64,000 nucleotides of DNA from Ariolimax columbianus (taxonomy: Eukaryota; Mollusca; Gastropoda; Stylommatophora; Arionidae), in assembly GCA_036924085.1 (NCBI GenBank), contig JAVGWX010000014.1:33733936-33797935 (forward strand), written 5' to 3'. Of the stretch, positions 33,256 through 43,868 are shown in pieces; position 1 is the stretch's first letter, and the number at the start of each line of letters is the position of its first letter. The translations under genes were made by a program, and so were the position numbers. Under the pieces are notes generated by a model. The model saw only the letters and a program-made list of their open reading frames with translations, did no database searches and was not told where the DNA came from.

Positions 33256-34179
33256 GAGTTCAATAGATTCTTGTTTTGTTGTTGAATCTTCTTTACGTTA
33301 AGCTATTTCTACTAAGTTCATCCCTCTTGATGAATTTTATCTGGGAAAAGTAATTCTTGTATTCCGTGGTGTCCTGTGGGATCAGTTGTTCCTACAATTT
33401 TGGGTATATTGAAGAAGGGGGACTTGATTTGCCATTGTAGTGCAAATCAAGAGTTTTCATTAGGTTCACCACTAAGGAAAAACAGTGTTGATCCCCACCT
33501 CATTAGTCAGGATATTATAACAGTCTAGTTCCCAGCTCATGGCATGGTCAGTATTTTGTCATAAAACCGACTCACTCAATTATTTTTAGGTATTATTAAC
33601 AGTTGGTTTTCAGTTTTACTGTAAATCCTCTGATTTGTAGCTCAGTTTGGCAGTGGAACCAGACTACATATCCTAGTTTATGTCCTTCCTTGGAACATGC
33701 TGCCTCCGTCACATCGAGGGCATGGTTCGAATCTGGATTGTCTAGTACTTCACTTTTTTTGGTTATTTTATATAAAGTTTTATATTGTCTGGTGTTTGTT
33801 TTCTGTTGTCTGGTGTAAATGTTTTTTGCTGTCTTGTGTATACGTTTTCTGAAGTAAAGTTTTATATTGTCTGGTGTATATGTTTTATATTGGCTTATGT
33901 ACATGTTGTCTGTTGTCTGTTGTAAAGTGTTATATTGTCTGGTGTATATGTTTTCTGTTGTCTAGTGTAAAGTTTTATATTGGCTGGTGTAAAATGTTTC
34001 TGTTGTCTTGTGTTTATGATATCTAGTGAATGGGTTGTCCTATTGCTTATAATAAACATGTATTTGCGATGTTATTGTTGCTAAAAATAAAATCGTTTAT
34101 TTACTGAGCTCGGAATTTCCATTTCTTTCATAGCCTTGCTTTAACAGTATTAATTTGTCATCTCTGAATTCCATTACAG
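33256..34179. other. Last DHRS4 intron, with TG-rich degenerate repeats
   Basis: No gene. From about 33780 to 34015 a loose repeat of TTTTATATTGTCTGGTGTATATG-type units is present. The intron ends in TTCCATTACAG at 34179. Confidence 0.6.
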
Positions 34180-34294
34180 GCTAGGTATGCCCCAAGATTG
34201 TGTTGGTGCTGTCTCCTTCCTAGTGTCTGATGATGCTGCCTGGATAACAGGAGAGACAATAGTGGTGGCTGGCGGGGCAGTTAGTCGCCTTTAA
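34180..34294 (+). CDS. DHRS4: DHRS4-like SDR, last exon, peroxisomal SRL end
   Basis: The acceptor TTCCATTACAG is followed by one base completing Arg, then LGMPQDCVGAVSFLVSDDAA, then WITGETIVVAGGAVSRL and a TAA stop at 34292-34294. This is the canonical C-terminus of DHRS4-type enzymes (RLG-P-DCAG-VSFL-S-DA-YITGET). The final Ser-Arg-Leu is a type 1 peroxisomal targeting signal, so the protein is expected in peroxisomes. The downstream sequence contains a 50-bp repeat array (34380-34603) and then an I-type LINE; I see no clear AATAAA within the first 300 bases. Reading frame and splice phase are intact, which argues for a live gene rather than a processed copy. Confidence 0.92.
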
Positions 34295-34379
34295 CCGTTG
34301 TGCTGCTTGTTTTTGTTTTCATTATAATTTTTACCTGTTTACAGATCAGTTTGTTTCGCATACACTTAATGTTTCAGTA

Positions 34380-34603
34380 ATGTAAGTGTTATTCAAGATG
34401 TATTCACTTGTTATGTCTAATGGATGTAAGTATTATTGTTATCCAGGATATATTCACATGTTATGTCTAATGGATGTAAGCGTTATTGTTATCCAAGATG
34501 GATTCAAATGTTATGTCTAATGGATGTAAGTGTTATTGTTATCCAGGATGTATTCACATGTTATGTCTAATGGATGTAAGTGTTATTGTTATACAAGATG
34601 GAT
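34380..34603 (+). repeat. 50-bp tandem repeat downstream of DHRS4
   Basis: Four to five copies of TTATGTCTAATGGATGTAAG plus TGTTATTGTTATCCAGGATGTATTCACATG, period 50 (34511 and 34561). It begins ~85 bases after the DHRS4 stop codon and so may lie in the 3' UTR. Confidence 0.9.
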
Positions 34604-36949
34604 TCTTCTTCTTCTTCTTCTTACGCTGTCAGACGTCGACCTTTATTTTTTCGAAAAAGCAGCTGTCATCCTGAGGCTATCGACACTGCCATAGAGCTTG
34701 TCTAGTGTTGCCACTGGTGATGGCCACATCTGCTCTCTCTGATCCTCGTATGCCGGGCAGTTTTGCAGCAAATGCTCAGCGGTAATGTTCCCGGTACCAC
34801 ACCAGCATTCGTCAGTGCCACCTATCTTCAATTTGTTGAATAGGTAGTACCTAAGTCTATTATGGCCAGTGCGAAGTCTGAAGACAACGACCTGCTCTCT
34901 TCTGTTTAACTGGTAATAGGCATCGTTTTTTGTGTAGCCAGTATGTTCTGTTTCCCATTTGATCATGTATTTAGCTCTAATAAGCCGTTTTGACTCTTCG
35001 TATGTCACACTAGTATCTGGTTGTGGTAGTCTTGCACCTTCTTTTGCCAGTCTGTATGCGTCCTAGTTGCCTTGGATGTTGCAGTGGGATGGAACCCACT
35101 GTATCACTACTCTTTTTGGTGCAGACTGCTGGCATAGTTGACAGAGTACTGCTCTTAAATCATTAAGTTCAGTATTTTTCTGGCTTTTTAGTGCTGTGAC
35201 TACGGTCAGGGTATCTGTAAGCAGGACTATATGGCTTTCATTCCTTTTACCTGTCACCATTTCTTCCACTGCCGCCCTCAGTGCCTCTGCCTCCGCTTTG
35301 AAATTGCTTGTGTATTTTCCAGTTGCCAATGACAGTGTTATTTTTCTGTCATTTGGTAGGCTCAGGAATGCCCCTGCCCCTCCGTTCTGTGTTGTGTTTG
35401 TTACAGAACCGTCGGTGTATGCATGGGTCCAGTCCATGCTTGGGTAGTTTTTCGTTATGTACCTCAGGGTTGTTTCTCTTCTTTCTTTTTCAGTCTGGCA
35501 GTTTTTGTTTCCAATACCTGGTATATTTTCTACCACCTCTGGAAATATATGCTGCCTCCATGTAGATTTTCGTACAGTAGGGATGGGCTTTGGTGTTGTT
35601 AGTGCGTTCATAGGGTCTTCGTGCATCTTTGCTTTGGCTATTTCTGCAAAGTTTCTCCGCTTTAGTGTCTCATTTCCAAAATTGTTTAGTCTCTGGTGCA
35701 TTGGATGGTCTGTCAGTCTTCTGAGTTTCTCTGCTTGCTGCTGGGCTCTGCAGTTTCTTCTGTCGGTCATGGATTGCAGTTTTATAATCTTTTCGAGTTC
35801 TACAATTGGCGTTGACTTCATGCCTCCTGTTATAACTCTCATGACTTGGTTTTGGAGCTTGCTAATTTTATCGAAGTTCGCCTTCGCTGCTGTTGTCCAT
35901 GCCGCAATGCCATACTCGAGGACTGGTGTCAGTGTACAGTTTCTTTAGTTTACTTTCGTCTGCTTCCCAGCTTGTGCCAGCAAGTTTCTTCATGATTGCC
36001 ATTCTTTCTCTGGCTCTCATTCGGTTTCTCTCGATCTGACTTTTCCATGTCATGCACCGATCAAATGTGACTCCCAGGTAGTTTGGGTTGTCGTTTGGCT
36101 GCAGGTATTTGCCGTTAAAATTTATTTTGGTGTTTTGGGGTTTGTTTGAAAGCGAGAATATCGTACATGTTGTTTTTTCCTCATTTATTTTGACCAGCCA
36201 TGAGTTCGCCCACTCCTCCAACGATGTTAGGGCCTGCTGCATCCGATTACTTGCTATGGTGAGATTTTTTTCAGAGGTCCACATAGCCAGATCGTCTGCA
36301 AACATGGAGCTATGGACTCTTCTTGGTATATTCTCTGTTATGTTATTTATATACACCAGGAAGAGTGTGGGTGACAGTACTCCCCCTTGGGGATACTCCC
36401 TGCTCAAGTGTCACCTTTGTACTCATCTGCCCTTGTACTTGAACTCTGGCTGTTCTGTTTTTGAAGTAGTGGCTGATCCATTTGTACATTTTCCCACAAA
36501 CTTCACTTCTTCGTAGCTTGACTTTAAGTCCCTCTTTCCAGACTTTGTCAAATGCCTTTTCTAGGTCCACCCAAACCGCTACTGTGTGTTTTTGCTACTG
36601 GTAGGAATCTCCTATTTCCTGGGCTATGAGGGTGACTTGATCCTCAGTGGATCTGTGCTGTCTAAAGTCTGCTTGCTGTGGAAATTAATATGCGTTTTTC
36701 TTCCAGATGCCACATCAGTCTGGCGTTTATCATATGTTCCATCAGTTTGCCTACACAGCTCAGCAGGCTGATAGGCCTGTATCCATTTGGATCTCTTTTA
36801 TCTTTTCCTTTCTTTGGTACTGGTACAAATACAGCGTCTTTCCATGCCTGGGGTACAATACCTCTTTTCCAGCTTTGGTTCAGGACTGAAAGAAACTTCC
36901 TCTTTGCTGTTTGGCCTAGCCCCATCAGCATTTCGTTTGTCATCCCACT
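34604..36949 (-). mobile_element. I-type LINE copy E
   Basis: Minus-strand copy with its TTC/GAA tail at the left (34604-34621). Frames in element order: 37018-36662 (NEMLMGLGQTAKRKFLSVLNQ, the part right of 36949 being flank), 36570-36343 (DLEKAFDKVWKEGLKV), 36407-35868 (SPTLFLVYINNITENIPRRV, SSMFADDLAMW with FADD intact), 35842-35063 (connection and RNase H: THAYTDGSV, AEAEALRAAV, LLTDTLTVV, SHCNIQGN) and 35008-34643 (ECWCGTGNITAEHLLQNC). Four or five frame breaks. It is 5' truncated inside the RT fingers. The flanks share TACAAGA (34595 side and 36952 side), a weak candidate TSD. Confidence 0.9.
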
Positions 36950-37331
36950 ACAAGAATTGCAATGGCAAAATCGGCTTTCAGGGAAAAAAGAGAAATTGCA
37001 AATCTCAAAGAACACCAAAATCGAACTTAAGAAATAATAGTCACTACTTGTATCAGACTAACTGCAATGTATTTGGATAATATATGCAGAAGAAAAAAAG
37101 GATCAGAAACCCTTGGAAGAGTTTAGAACGTGGTAATACCATACAATTGAAAGAGTGAGTTAAATAGAAAAAAGATCCAAAGACAATGTCCTCACTGAGT
37201 TAGAAGCACAAAGGCAAATATTGAAAATAATACAATTGCAAAGATTAAGTTGACTGAGACATAACATGCAACATGAAGGTCTCCTTCTGAAGAAAATACA
37301 AGGGACTTGTCATAAGTCTTTAACCTGGCCA
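36950..37331 (+). mobile_element. RTE-like LINE fragment, left part (split by mariner)
   Basis: Translated with frame changes this reads RIAMAKSAFREKREIANLKEHQNRT, a KRLEEF-type block, AQRQILKIIQLQRLS, and NMQHEGLLLKKIQGTCHKSL. It is the same family and same C-terminal region as the minus-strand copy at 27795-28304. Homology is cut at 37331 by the mariner element and resumes at 38549. Confidence 0.75.
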
Positions 37332-38546
37332 TGAAGGAGTAGGAGGAAAAAATTGAAATTTAGCACAGTGCTTATTCCTTCTCAATGTAGTCACCCCCTG
37401 AATTTATAAATTTCTGCCATCTCTCCGTGACATTGAAAAGACCTGTAGAATAAAGTAACCTATATTTCGAACTAAACCAGTTATCACAAGCCAGTATGAC
37501 ATCGTCGTCACTGTCAAAATGATTTACTTTCAGCTGTTTTTTTTAAGTTTTGGGAAAAGAAAAAAGATTGATGGAGCTAAATCCGGAGAATATGGCGGGT
37601 GTGGAAGAATTTCAATATTCAAATCGTTGGCTGTTTGCACGCAAGCCTTGCTTTATGTGAAGGCGCGTTGTCTTGGCGCAAAGGCAGACTTTCAGTCCGC
37701 ACTATCCCTCGTTTTCTGGTCACAGTGTTTCTTAGTTTGGTAAGGAGGACTGCATACTTTTGTCCATTAATCGTGTTGCCATGAGGCAGGTAATCTTTCA
37801 ACATGACGTCCAAAAATCAATCAGCATCACTTTTCTTGCAGATTTCTGTGCTCTTGGCTTGGCATGTGTTCGTGAGTCCGCAGTTTTCCACTGCATGCTG
37901 GCAATCTTTGATTTTGGGTCATAATGGTGAACCCAAGTCATATCTACTGTCATCATGATCGGCAACATGTTTTTCGACCGATACATTTTGAGCAACTGAC
38001 CACAGCAATCAACCCTCGTTTGTTTCTGTTCACATGTCAGCAGACATGTTCAGTCTGTTGCGTAAAATTCTAAAAACTGTACTTTCATTCAGTTTTGCTC
38101 ACCCAGATATATCTGCATTTTTCATTTTCCTATCCTCGTCTATGATTTTCTTCACTCTTGCAGCATTTTCATCTCTGCACTCTGAGGATGGTCTTCCTGA
38201 TCTTGGAAGATCAGCAGCACGGGAACGGCCACACTTAAACTGCCTACACCAGTTTTTTACAGAAGCACACGAAGGACAGAATTCCTCAAAACACTAGTTC
38301 CATCTCCCTGTGTATTTCTGTAGGTGTCTTCCCCTGCAATATCAAGCATTTTAATACAGTTCTGGCTTCTGATTTCTTCATTATTCTGACAAACCGTAAG
38401 TGTAGCAGAACCGGTCAATAAGGTGTCTTGCGCCATGCACCATACCGGGTAAACCCGCCGAGGAGGGAAATTCATACTTCTTGTCCAGTACAAATTGAAT
38501 GAGCTACATATGTGCCAGATATCACCTTTCTCCTCCTACTCCATCA
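37332..38546 (-). mobile_element. Mariner-like DNA transposon, inactive
   Basis: About 1.2 kb bounded by short inverted ends (TGAAGGAGTAGGAGGA at 37332; TCCTCCTACTCCATCA ending 38546), with TA on the right (38547-38548) and CA on the left, presumably a mutated TA duplication. On the minus strand the transposase remnants, in order, are ARTVLKCL near the N-terminus, a Lys-rich middle, VDMTWVHHYDPKSK (first catalytic Asp), RKVMLIDFW, LRQDNAPSHKARLA (second Asp), HPPYSPDLAPS (third Asp) and a final GG-DYIEKE-like block next to the left end. That spacing is the mariner D,D34D type. Numerous stops and shifts: dead. Confidence 0.88.
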
Positions 38547-38548
38547 TA

Positions 38549-38675
38549 GCCAGGGTAAAGATGGAGAGACATGCTCAGACAACCTGACAAGCAGTCTCAG
38601 GACTGACCAGCCAGAGGACACGATCAAATGGAGAGACATGCTCAGACAACCTTAAAAGCATTTCAGGACTGACCA
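38549..38675 (+). mobile_element. RTE-like LINE fragment, right part (after mariner)
   Basis: This contains TIKWRDMLRQP, matching VKWRDILRQP at the end of the 27.8-kb copy. The segment ATGGAGAGACATGCTCAGAC ... GGACTGACCAGCC is present twice in tandem (about 68 bp apart). It continues the element interrupted at 37331. Confidence 0.65.
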
Positions 38676-38814
38676 GCCAAGGTTCGAACGGTCTTCACAA
38701 CACTGACGTACGGCACATGTCATTGATGAAGGATGCAGTTTCCCACGCAGACAAAGTAAAGGATCGCTGGGCTGATCATCTGCTTCAGAGAACTGATGAC
38801 TGTTGCGGCACAAC
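38676..38814 (+). pseudogene. LINE C-terminal fragment, apparent source of the 53-bp minisatellite
   Basis: The translation includes SLMKDAVSHADKVKDRWADHLLQRTDDCC. This parallels RLSLVKDAVIHAGETKHRWAGHMLRRK encoded on the minus strand at 44844-44629. Its last bases (CTGATGACTGTTGCGGCACA ACAGCAGACAGGTAACCAAGAGAC) are almost the unit of the array that follows. Confidence 0.7.
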
Positions 38815-39782
38815 AGCAGACAGGTAACCAAGAGACAGAAGACTAATGACCGTTAGAGCACAGCAGCAGCAGTCAGGTAACCAAGAGACAAGGCGGATTA
38901 CCGTTAGAGTAGATCAATAGCAGTCAGGTAACCAAGAGACACAAGACTAATGACCGTTAGAGCACAGCAACAGCAGGCAAGTAACCAAGAGACACAAGAC
39001 TAATGACCGTTAGAGCACAGCAACAGCAGTCAGGTAACCAAGAGACACAAGACTAATGACCGTTAGAGCACAGCAACAGCAGGCAGGTAACCAAGAGACA
39101 CAAGACTAATGACCGTTAGAGCACAGCAGCAGCAGTCAGGTAACCAAGAGACAAGGCGGATTACCGTTAGAGTAGATCAATAGCAGTCAGGTAACCAAGA
39201 GACACAAGACTAATGACCGTTAGAGCACAGCAACAGCAGGCAGGTAACCAAGAGACACAAGACTAATGACCGTTAGAGCACAGCAACAGCAGGCAGGTAA
39301 CCAAGAGACACAAGACTAATGACCGTTAGAGCACAGCAGCAGCAGTCAGGTAACCAAGAGACAAGGCGGATTACCGTTAGAGTAGATCAATAGCAGTCAG
39401 GTAACCAAGAGACACAAGACTAATGACCGTTAGAGCACAGCAACAGCAGGCAGGTAACCAAGAGACACAAGACTAATGACCGTTAGAGCACAGCAACAGC
39501 AGGCAGGTAACCAAGAGACACAAGACTAATGACCGTTAGAGCACAGCAACAGCAGTCAGGTAACCAAGAGACACAAGACTAATGACCGTTAGAGCACAGC
39601 AACAGCAGGCAGGTAACCAAGAGACACAAGACTAATGACCGTTAGAGCACAGCAGCAGCAGTCAGGTAACCAAGAGACAAGGCGGATTACCGTTAGAGTA
39701 GATCAATAGCAGTCAGGTAACCAAGAGACACAAGACTAATGACCGTTAGAGCACAGCAACAGCAGGCAGGTAACCAAGAGAC
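38815..39782 (+). repeat. 53-bp minisatellite derived from LINE coding sequence
   Basis: About 18 units: GTAACCAAGAGACACAAGAC plus TAATGACCGTTAGAGCACAG plus CAACAGCAGGCAG, period 53 (38941 and 38994). A 51-bp variant with AAGGCGGATTACCGTTAGAG recurs at 38891, 39154, 39364 and 39680, spaced 263, 210 and 316 bases (5, 4 and 6 units minus 2), so multi-unit blocks were copied. The unit aligns with the LINE C-terminus at 38676-38814 and, reverse-complemented, with 44630-44690. Confidence 0.93.
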
Positions 39783-41321
39783 AGAAAATTGGAGTGGTTG
39801 AAAGTGAATAAATGTCCAGGTCAAGATGGTATTCATCCAAAATTGCTGTATGAAATTAGAGACCAACTAGCAAAACCATTGGCTATATTATGTTCTCAAT
39901 CACTTACAAAAGGGATTGTTCCACGGGATTGGAAAGATGCAGGAGTGATCCCATTATTTTAAAAAAGGCAAAAAATCAGATCTAGCAAATTATAGACCGG
40001 TGAGTTTAACGAGCATAGTCTGTAAATTGTTAGAGTCAATAATCAAAGAAAACATTGTACTGCATTTAGACAAATTTAATCTAATTAGAAATAGTCAGCA
40101 TGGGTTTACTAGAGGGAGATCATGCTTAACAAATCTATTAGAATTCATGGAGGAGGTTACTAAAATCATAGATAAAGGGGAGCCAGTGGACGTTATTTAT
40201 CTAGACTTTGCAAAGGCCTTTGATAGAGTACCTCATCAAATATTATTTGGAAAGTTAAAATCACATGGAATAGGTGGGGAAGTTGCAAAATGGATTGAAA
40301 ATTGGTTAACGGGAAGAAGGCAGAAGGTGGACATAAATAAGGAGTACTCTAAGTGGTGAAAAGTGAAGTGCCACAGCGCTCGGTTTTGGGACCAATTTTG
40401 TTCTTGATATATATAAATGATTTGGACATTGATATGGGATCCATGATTGCAAAATTTTGCTGATGATACAAAACTATGCAGTAGTGTCTCATCTAAAGCG
40501 GAAGTGGATATATTGATGTCGGATTTAGATAAAATTCGAGAATGGTCTGTAAGCTGGCAAATGGAGTTGAATGTAGATAAATGTACAGTCATACACATGG
40601 AACATAATTACAGAATGGGAGAAAACAATATTAGAAAGATAGATAAGGAAAGGGACCTAGGGATTATAATAGATCATACAGGAAAGGTGAGTGAGCAAGT
40701 TAAGGTAGCAGTGAAAAAGGCAAATGCAATATTAGGTAAGATAAAAAGAAATATTAAACATAGGAGCAAGGAAGTGATCGTCAAACTGTATAAAGATTTA
40801 GTTAGACCTAGATTGGAGTACTGTGTACAGGTGTGAAGTCCGTATCGTAGATGGGATATAAACATGCTGGAAAGAATACAAAAAAAAGCGACAAAGATGA
40901 TAGTGGGATTCCAGAATTACAGTTATGAGGAACGACTCAGAAAAACCGGCCTACAGTGTCTCGAAGAGAGAAGAATTCGTGGTGACTTAATACAGGTTTA
41001 TAAGATGATCAGAGGAATGGATAAATTAGACTATAAGAAGTTTTTTTTTAAATTCAGCCACCCACCATAATACGAGGGCATAGCTACAAGCTGACTAAAG
41101 AGAGGTCCAGATTAGATATGAGGAAATATTATTTTAGTCAGAGAGTTGTGTCTGCTTGGAATGCATTGCCAGGGAAGGTAGTGGAGGCAGGGACAGTTAA
41201 TGCATTTAAGAATAAACTGTATTCCCATAGCTTTTAGAGCAAGGTGATGTAAATGTAACTGGTTGTATACAGACTCTGCAGGGTCTTCTAAACCAGTATA
41301 AAGATGTTAAGTTAAGTTAAG
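39783..41321 (+). mobile_element. CR1-like LINE copy 4
   Basis: This begins abruptly in the RT fingers (KCPGQDGIHPKLLYEIRDQL) right at the end of the minisatellite. Frames 40000-40359 (NYRPVSLTSIVCKLLES, HGFTRGRSCLTNLLEF, VDVIYLDFAKAFDRVPHQ), 40447-40836 (NFADDTKLCSSVSSKAEVD, catalytic FADD present) and 40864-41070 (ERIQKKATKMIVGFQNYSYEERLRKTGLQC). The 3' UTR ends GATGTTAAGTTAAGTTAAG at 41321. Of the CR1 copies here it has the best-kept RT core, with only a few frame breaks, but it is 5' truncated. Confidence 0.9.
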
Positions 41322-41322
41322 A

Positions 41323-41511
41323 CGATCACGGAGAAAACCACCTACACGCTGGTCTGACTCCCTCGAACTCAGAAACATCATCTACGATACTAAAGACGGA
41401 GAACTTATCACTTACTGGTCCACCGTGTCCCAATACAGAAGACAAAGGAAACGAAGTTGGAACCCGCAGTGGCGTAACCGCCTTTCAGGAATGGGTCGTC
41501 CAGTAATCTAA
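41323..41511 (+). other. 62-codon open segment without start, unidentified
   Basis: Immediately after the CR1 tail a frame reads RSRRKPPTRWSDSLELRNII, later YRRQRKRSWNPQWRNRLSGMG, and stops with TAA at 41509-41511. The basic RRKPPTRWSDSL text resembles the Arg/Pro/Trp-rich C-termini of some LINE RTs, but I cannot place it. It may be the tail of an element whose body was replaced by CR1 copy 4. Confidence 0.3.
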
Positions 41512-41652
41512 GTTTTTCATTGTCTCCATGAGTCTTATTTTTTAAAATTGCGATTACTTACTAAAGGAGTTTTTTTTAATGCAAACGCTGAAAGTAACGT
41601 TCCTATGTATAACATTAGCATCGACTTTCAGCCTTATATAATAGTGTACCAG

Positions 41653-42054
41653 TTAATGCGAAAGTACTGAGTAATCCTTTTGCCAAAATACTGTCATCGT
41701 TTGCTTATCTCGTGGATGGTCGCTGCATTCAACAAACATCCTGCCATGGCGCGAGACATAGTAACAGCCATGGCGTATTAATCTCGGTCGCAGTACTCTT
41801 TGATAACATCTAATTTGAAGATGACCAGGTTTAAAGTTATTTGCTAAAATAGTTCCTTGACCATGATTGCCACACATGTACGGCGAACAAATATATTTCA
41901 CTGGTTCACTTCTGGTATCTGAGAGTGTGCTCCCAAGGAATGTTGCTCGAGGAAATACGGACAATGTGCTGCTAGTGGTAACTAGCTGTGACAACTGATG
42001 CTGGCGGATATAGCCTGCTGTCTGCTGGGCACTAGAAAAACTGCTTTGAATCAA
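41653..42054 (-). CDS. Hypothetical 133-codon frame, unidentified
   Basis: The longest open frame in the window that I cannot tie to a repeat or to the antisense of a LINE. It encodes five cysteines (YICSPYMCGNHGQ, IRCYQRV, HGCYYVS, FVECSDH), no obvious signal peptide or membrane segment, and stops at 41653. It could be a fragment of a disulphide-containing protein domain, a decayed transposon gene, or chance. No splice sites were assigned. Existence as a real gene is doubtful. Confidence 0.25.
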   Translation of the reverse strand: MIQSSFSSAQQTAGYIRQHQLSQLVTTSSTLSVFPRATFLGSTLSDTRSEPVKYICSPYMCGNHGQGTILANNFKPGHLQIRCYQRVLRPRLIRHGCYYVSRHGRMFVECSDHPRDKQTMTVFWQKDYSVLSH

Positions 42055-42059
42055 GTGGA

Positions 42060-42683
42060 TGGTTTTCGGCCGAGCGCCTTAACTGTCAGTTGTCACGTTT
42101 GCTCCGGATATTTTGTGTTATTTGATCTTCTAAAACTTGACTGAATTCAAAAAGTGTTTTATCAACAGAACACCACAGGAGGGCCGTATTACAATTATAA
42201 TATGTGAAATAGGATACACATATTTGATTAATGTGTCGTGTTCTAGTTACAGTTGAACCTTAACTCTATCGTCCTCTATTCCTGACAACGCGCGGGAACT
42301 TTTGAAGTCGATCAAAAAAAGCTGGACCATGTAGGTCGGCCTGACCAAATGACAACGTAGATGCACTCTTGAGGCAGCTTGTTGACAATTACACCGGAGG
42401 TGTGTGGGGTTCACTCGTTACCACCTGGTGTTGGCATAATGTCTCTCCTACCTCGGATTTCTTGTCAGTGAAATCAAAAACAGGGAAGGCTTGTTTAGAT
42501 TTGCCCTGTCCTACTCTAGCCCAGCCAGCTAAGCAGAAAAATCGTTATCAGGCTACGACGACAGCAAATGTGCTGAGCGGTATGGACCGCACATAACATG
42601 GCGAGGTACTTGGGCAACCGTGGCCATCCACTGCAGCCGAGTCCATATTTAGTTGTCCTGAATTGTCTTGCCACTAATTTCAG
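42060..42683. other. Spacer or 5' region of the following RTE-like LINE
   Basis: No confident gene. Part of it (KTGKACLDLPCPTLAQPAKQ at 42480) may be leader sequence of the element that follows. Confidence 0.4.
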
Positions 42684-43868
42684 TTGAACCATGGCAAGCG
42701 AGTGATGTCAACGAACTGCACAACCATCTCTAACTTAAATCAAATTCATCGCGCAAGTCAGTCTCGTTTCGTTCATCCAGTAATAACACATGCAAGTACT
42801 GTGACGACGGGTGTGTGGGGAAGAACAAAGCGTAAGTCCGCTAACAAGCTAAGCTGCAGTCAAACAAGGGCAAAAACAAGAAATAAAAGGGAAAGATTCA
42901 CCCCACTCAATCTAGGGGCTTGGAATGTGTGCACCTTACTTGACATTGACTCTATAACACAAATAGACCAGAGAGTCGAACTGCCATTATTGGAACAGAA
43001 TTAGCCAGGTACAACATTGACATACCAGCACTTAGCAAAACCAGTTTTGTGGGCGAGGGTCAACTCTGAGAAAAAGGGTCAGGCTATACGTTTTACTGGC
43101 GTTGGAGAGAAACTGGAGAAAAAAAAGAGAGACGGGTTGGTTTTGCAATTAAAACCGAACTTGTTAACAAATTAGCAGAGCCCATGAAGGGTATACATGA
43201 CAGACTCACGCTAGTCAGGATTCCCCTGCTCCATGGTGGGAAACATGTCACAATCGTCAGCGCCGACCATGACGAACCAGGACAATGTCAAGGACAAGTT
43301 CTACGAAGACCTGCACGCAGTCATAGCATCAGTTCCAAAATCGGACATACTTATAATTCTTGGGGACTTCAACGCAAGAGTAGGTGCAGATAGCATATCC
43401 TGAAAGAATGAATGGCACTATCGGAAAATATAGCGTTAGTAGCTGCAACAGCCATGGACTCCTTCTCCTCCAGGCCTGGGCAGAACATGACCTCCTCGTC
43501 ACTAACACGATTTGTCGACTTCCTACAGAAACAGAACCCCTTGGATGCATCCTCGCTCAAAGAACTGGCACCAAATTGACTATGTATTTGTCAGAAAAAA
43601 AAGACAGGCAAGATGTCCTGGTGACTAAGTCTATGTGTGCTGGACAGACCACCGACTCGTTGTGTCTAAGCTAGAAATTCGTATTAAGTTATCCAGGCGT
43701 CCTCAGAGAAATGAGACAAATAAAAGGCTAGGTGTTACAAAGCTATATAACGTGTGTCTCCAACAAACATTTGCTGCTTCCTTAGAAAACCGTCTCCAAA
43801 CTGTCTCGCTAGACGACAAAAGTGTAGGTACCAATTGGACGGCCTTTAGTGAACAGGTCTACAACACT
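42684..43868 (+). mobile_element. RTE-like LINE, endonuclease half
   Basis: Frame-broken endonuclease of the RTE type that databases often mislabel 'craniofacial development protein 2-like'. Readable blocks: FTPLNLGAWNVCTLLDID (Asn), DIPALSKT-like region (Glu block degraded), GFAIKTELVNKLAEPMKG in shifted frames, [12 protein letters not shown] at 43355 (Asp/Asn), CNSHGLLLLQAWAEHDLLVTNTI (43384-43674 frame), QTTDSLCLS in place of WTDH-RLVVSKLEIR, whose alternate frame 43635-43871 reads CWTDHRLVVSKLEIRIKLSRRPQ. The RT is missing; the copy stops near 43868 at a minus-strand CR1 tail. Confidence 0.85.
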
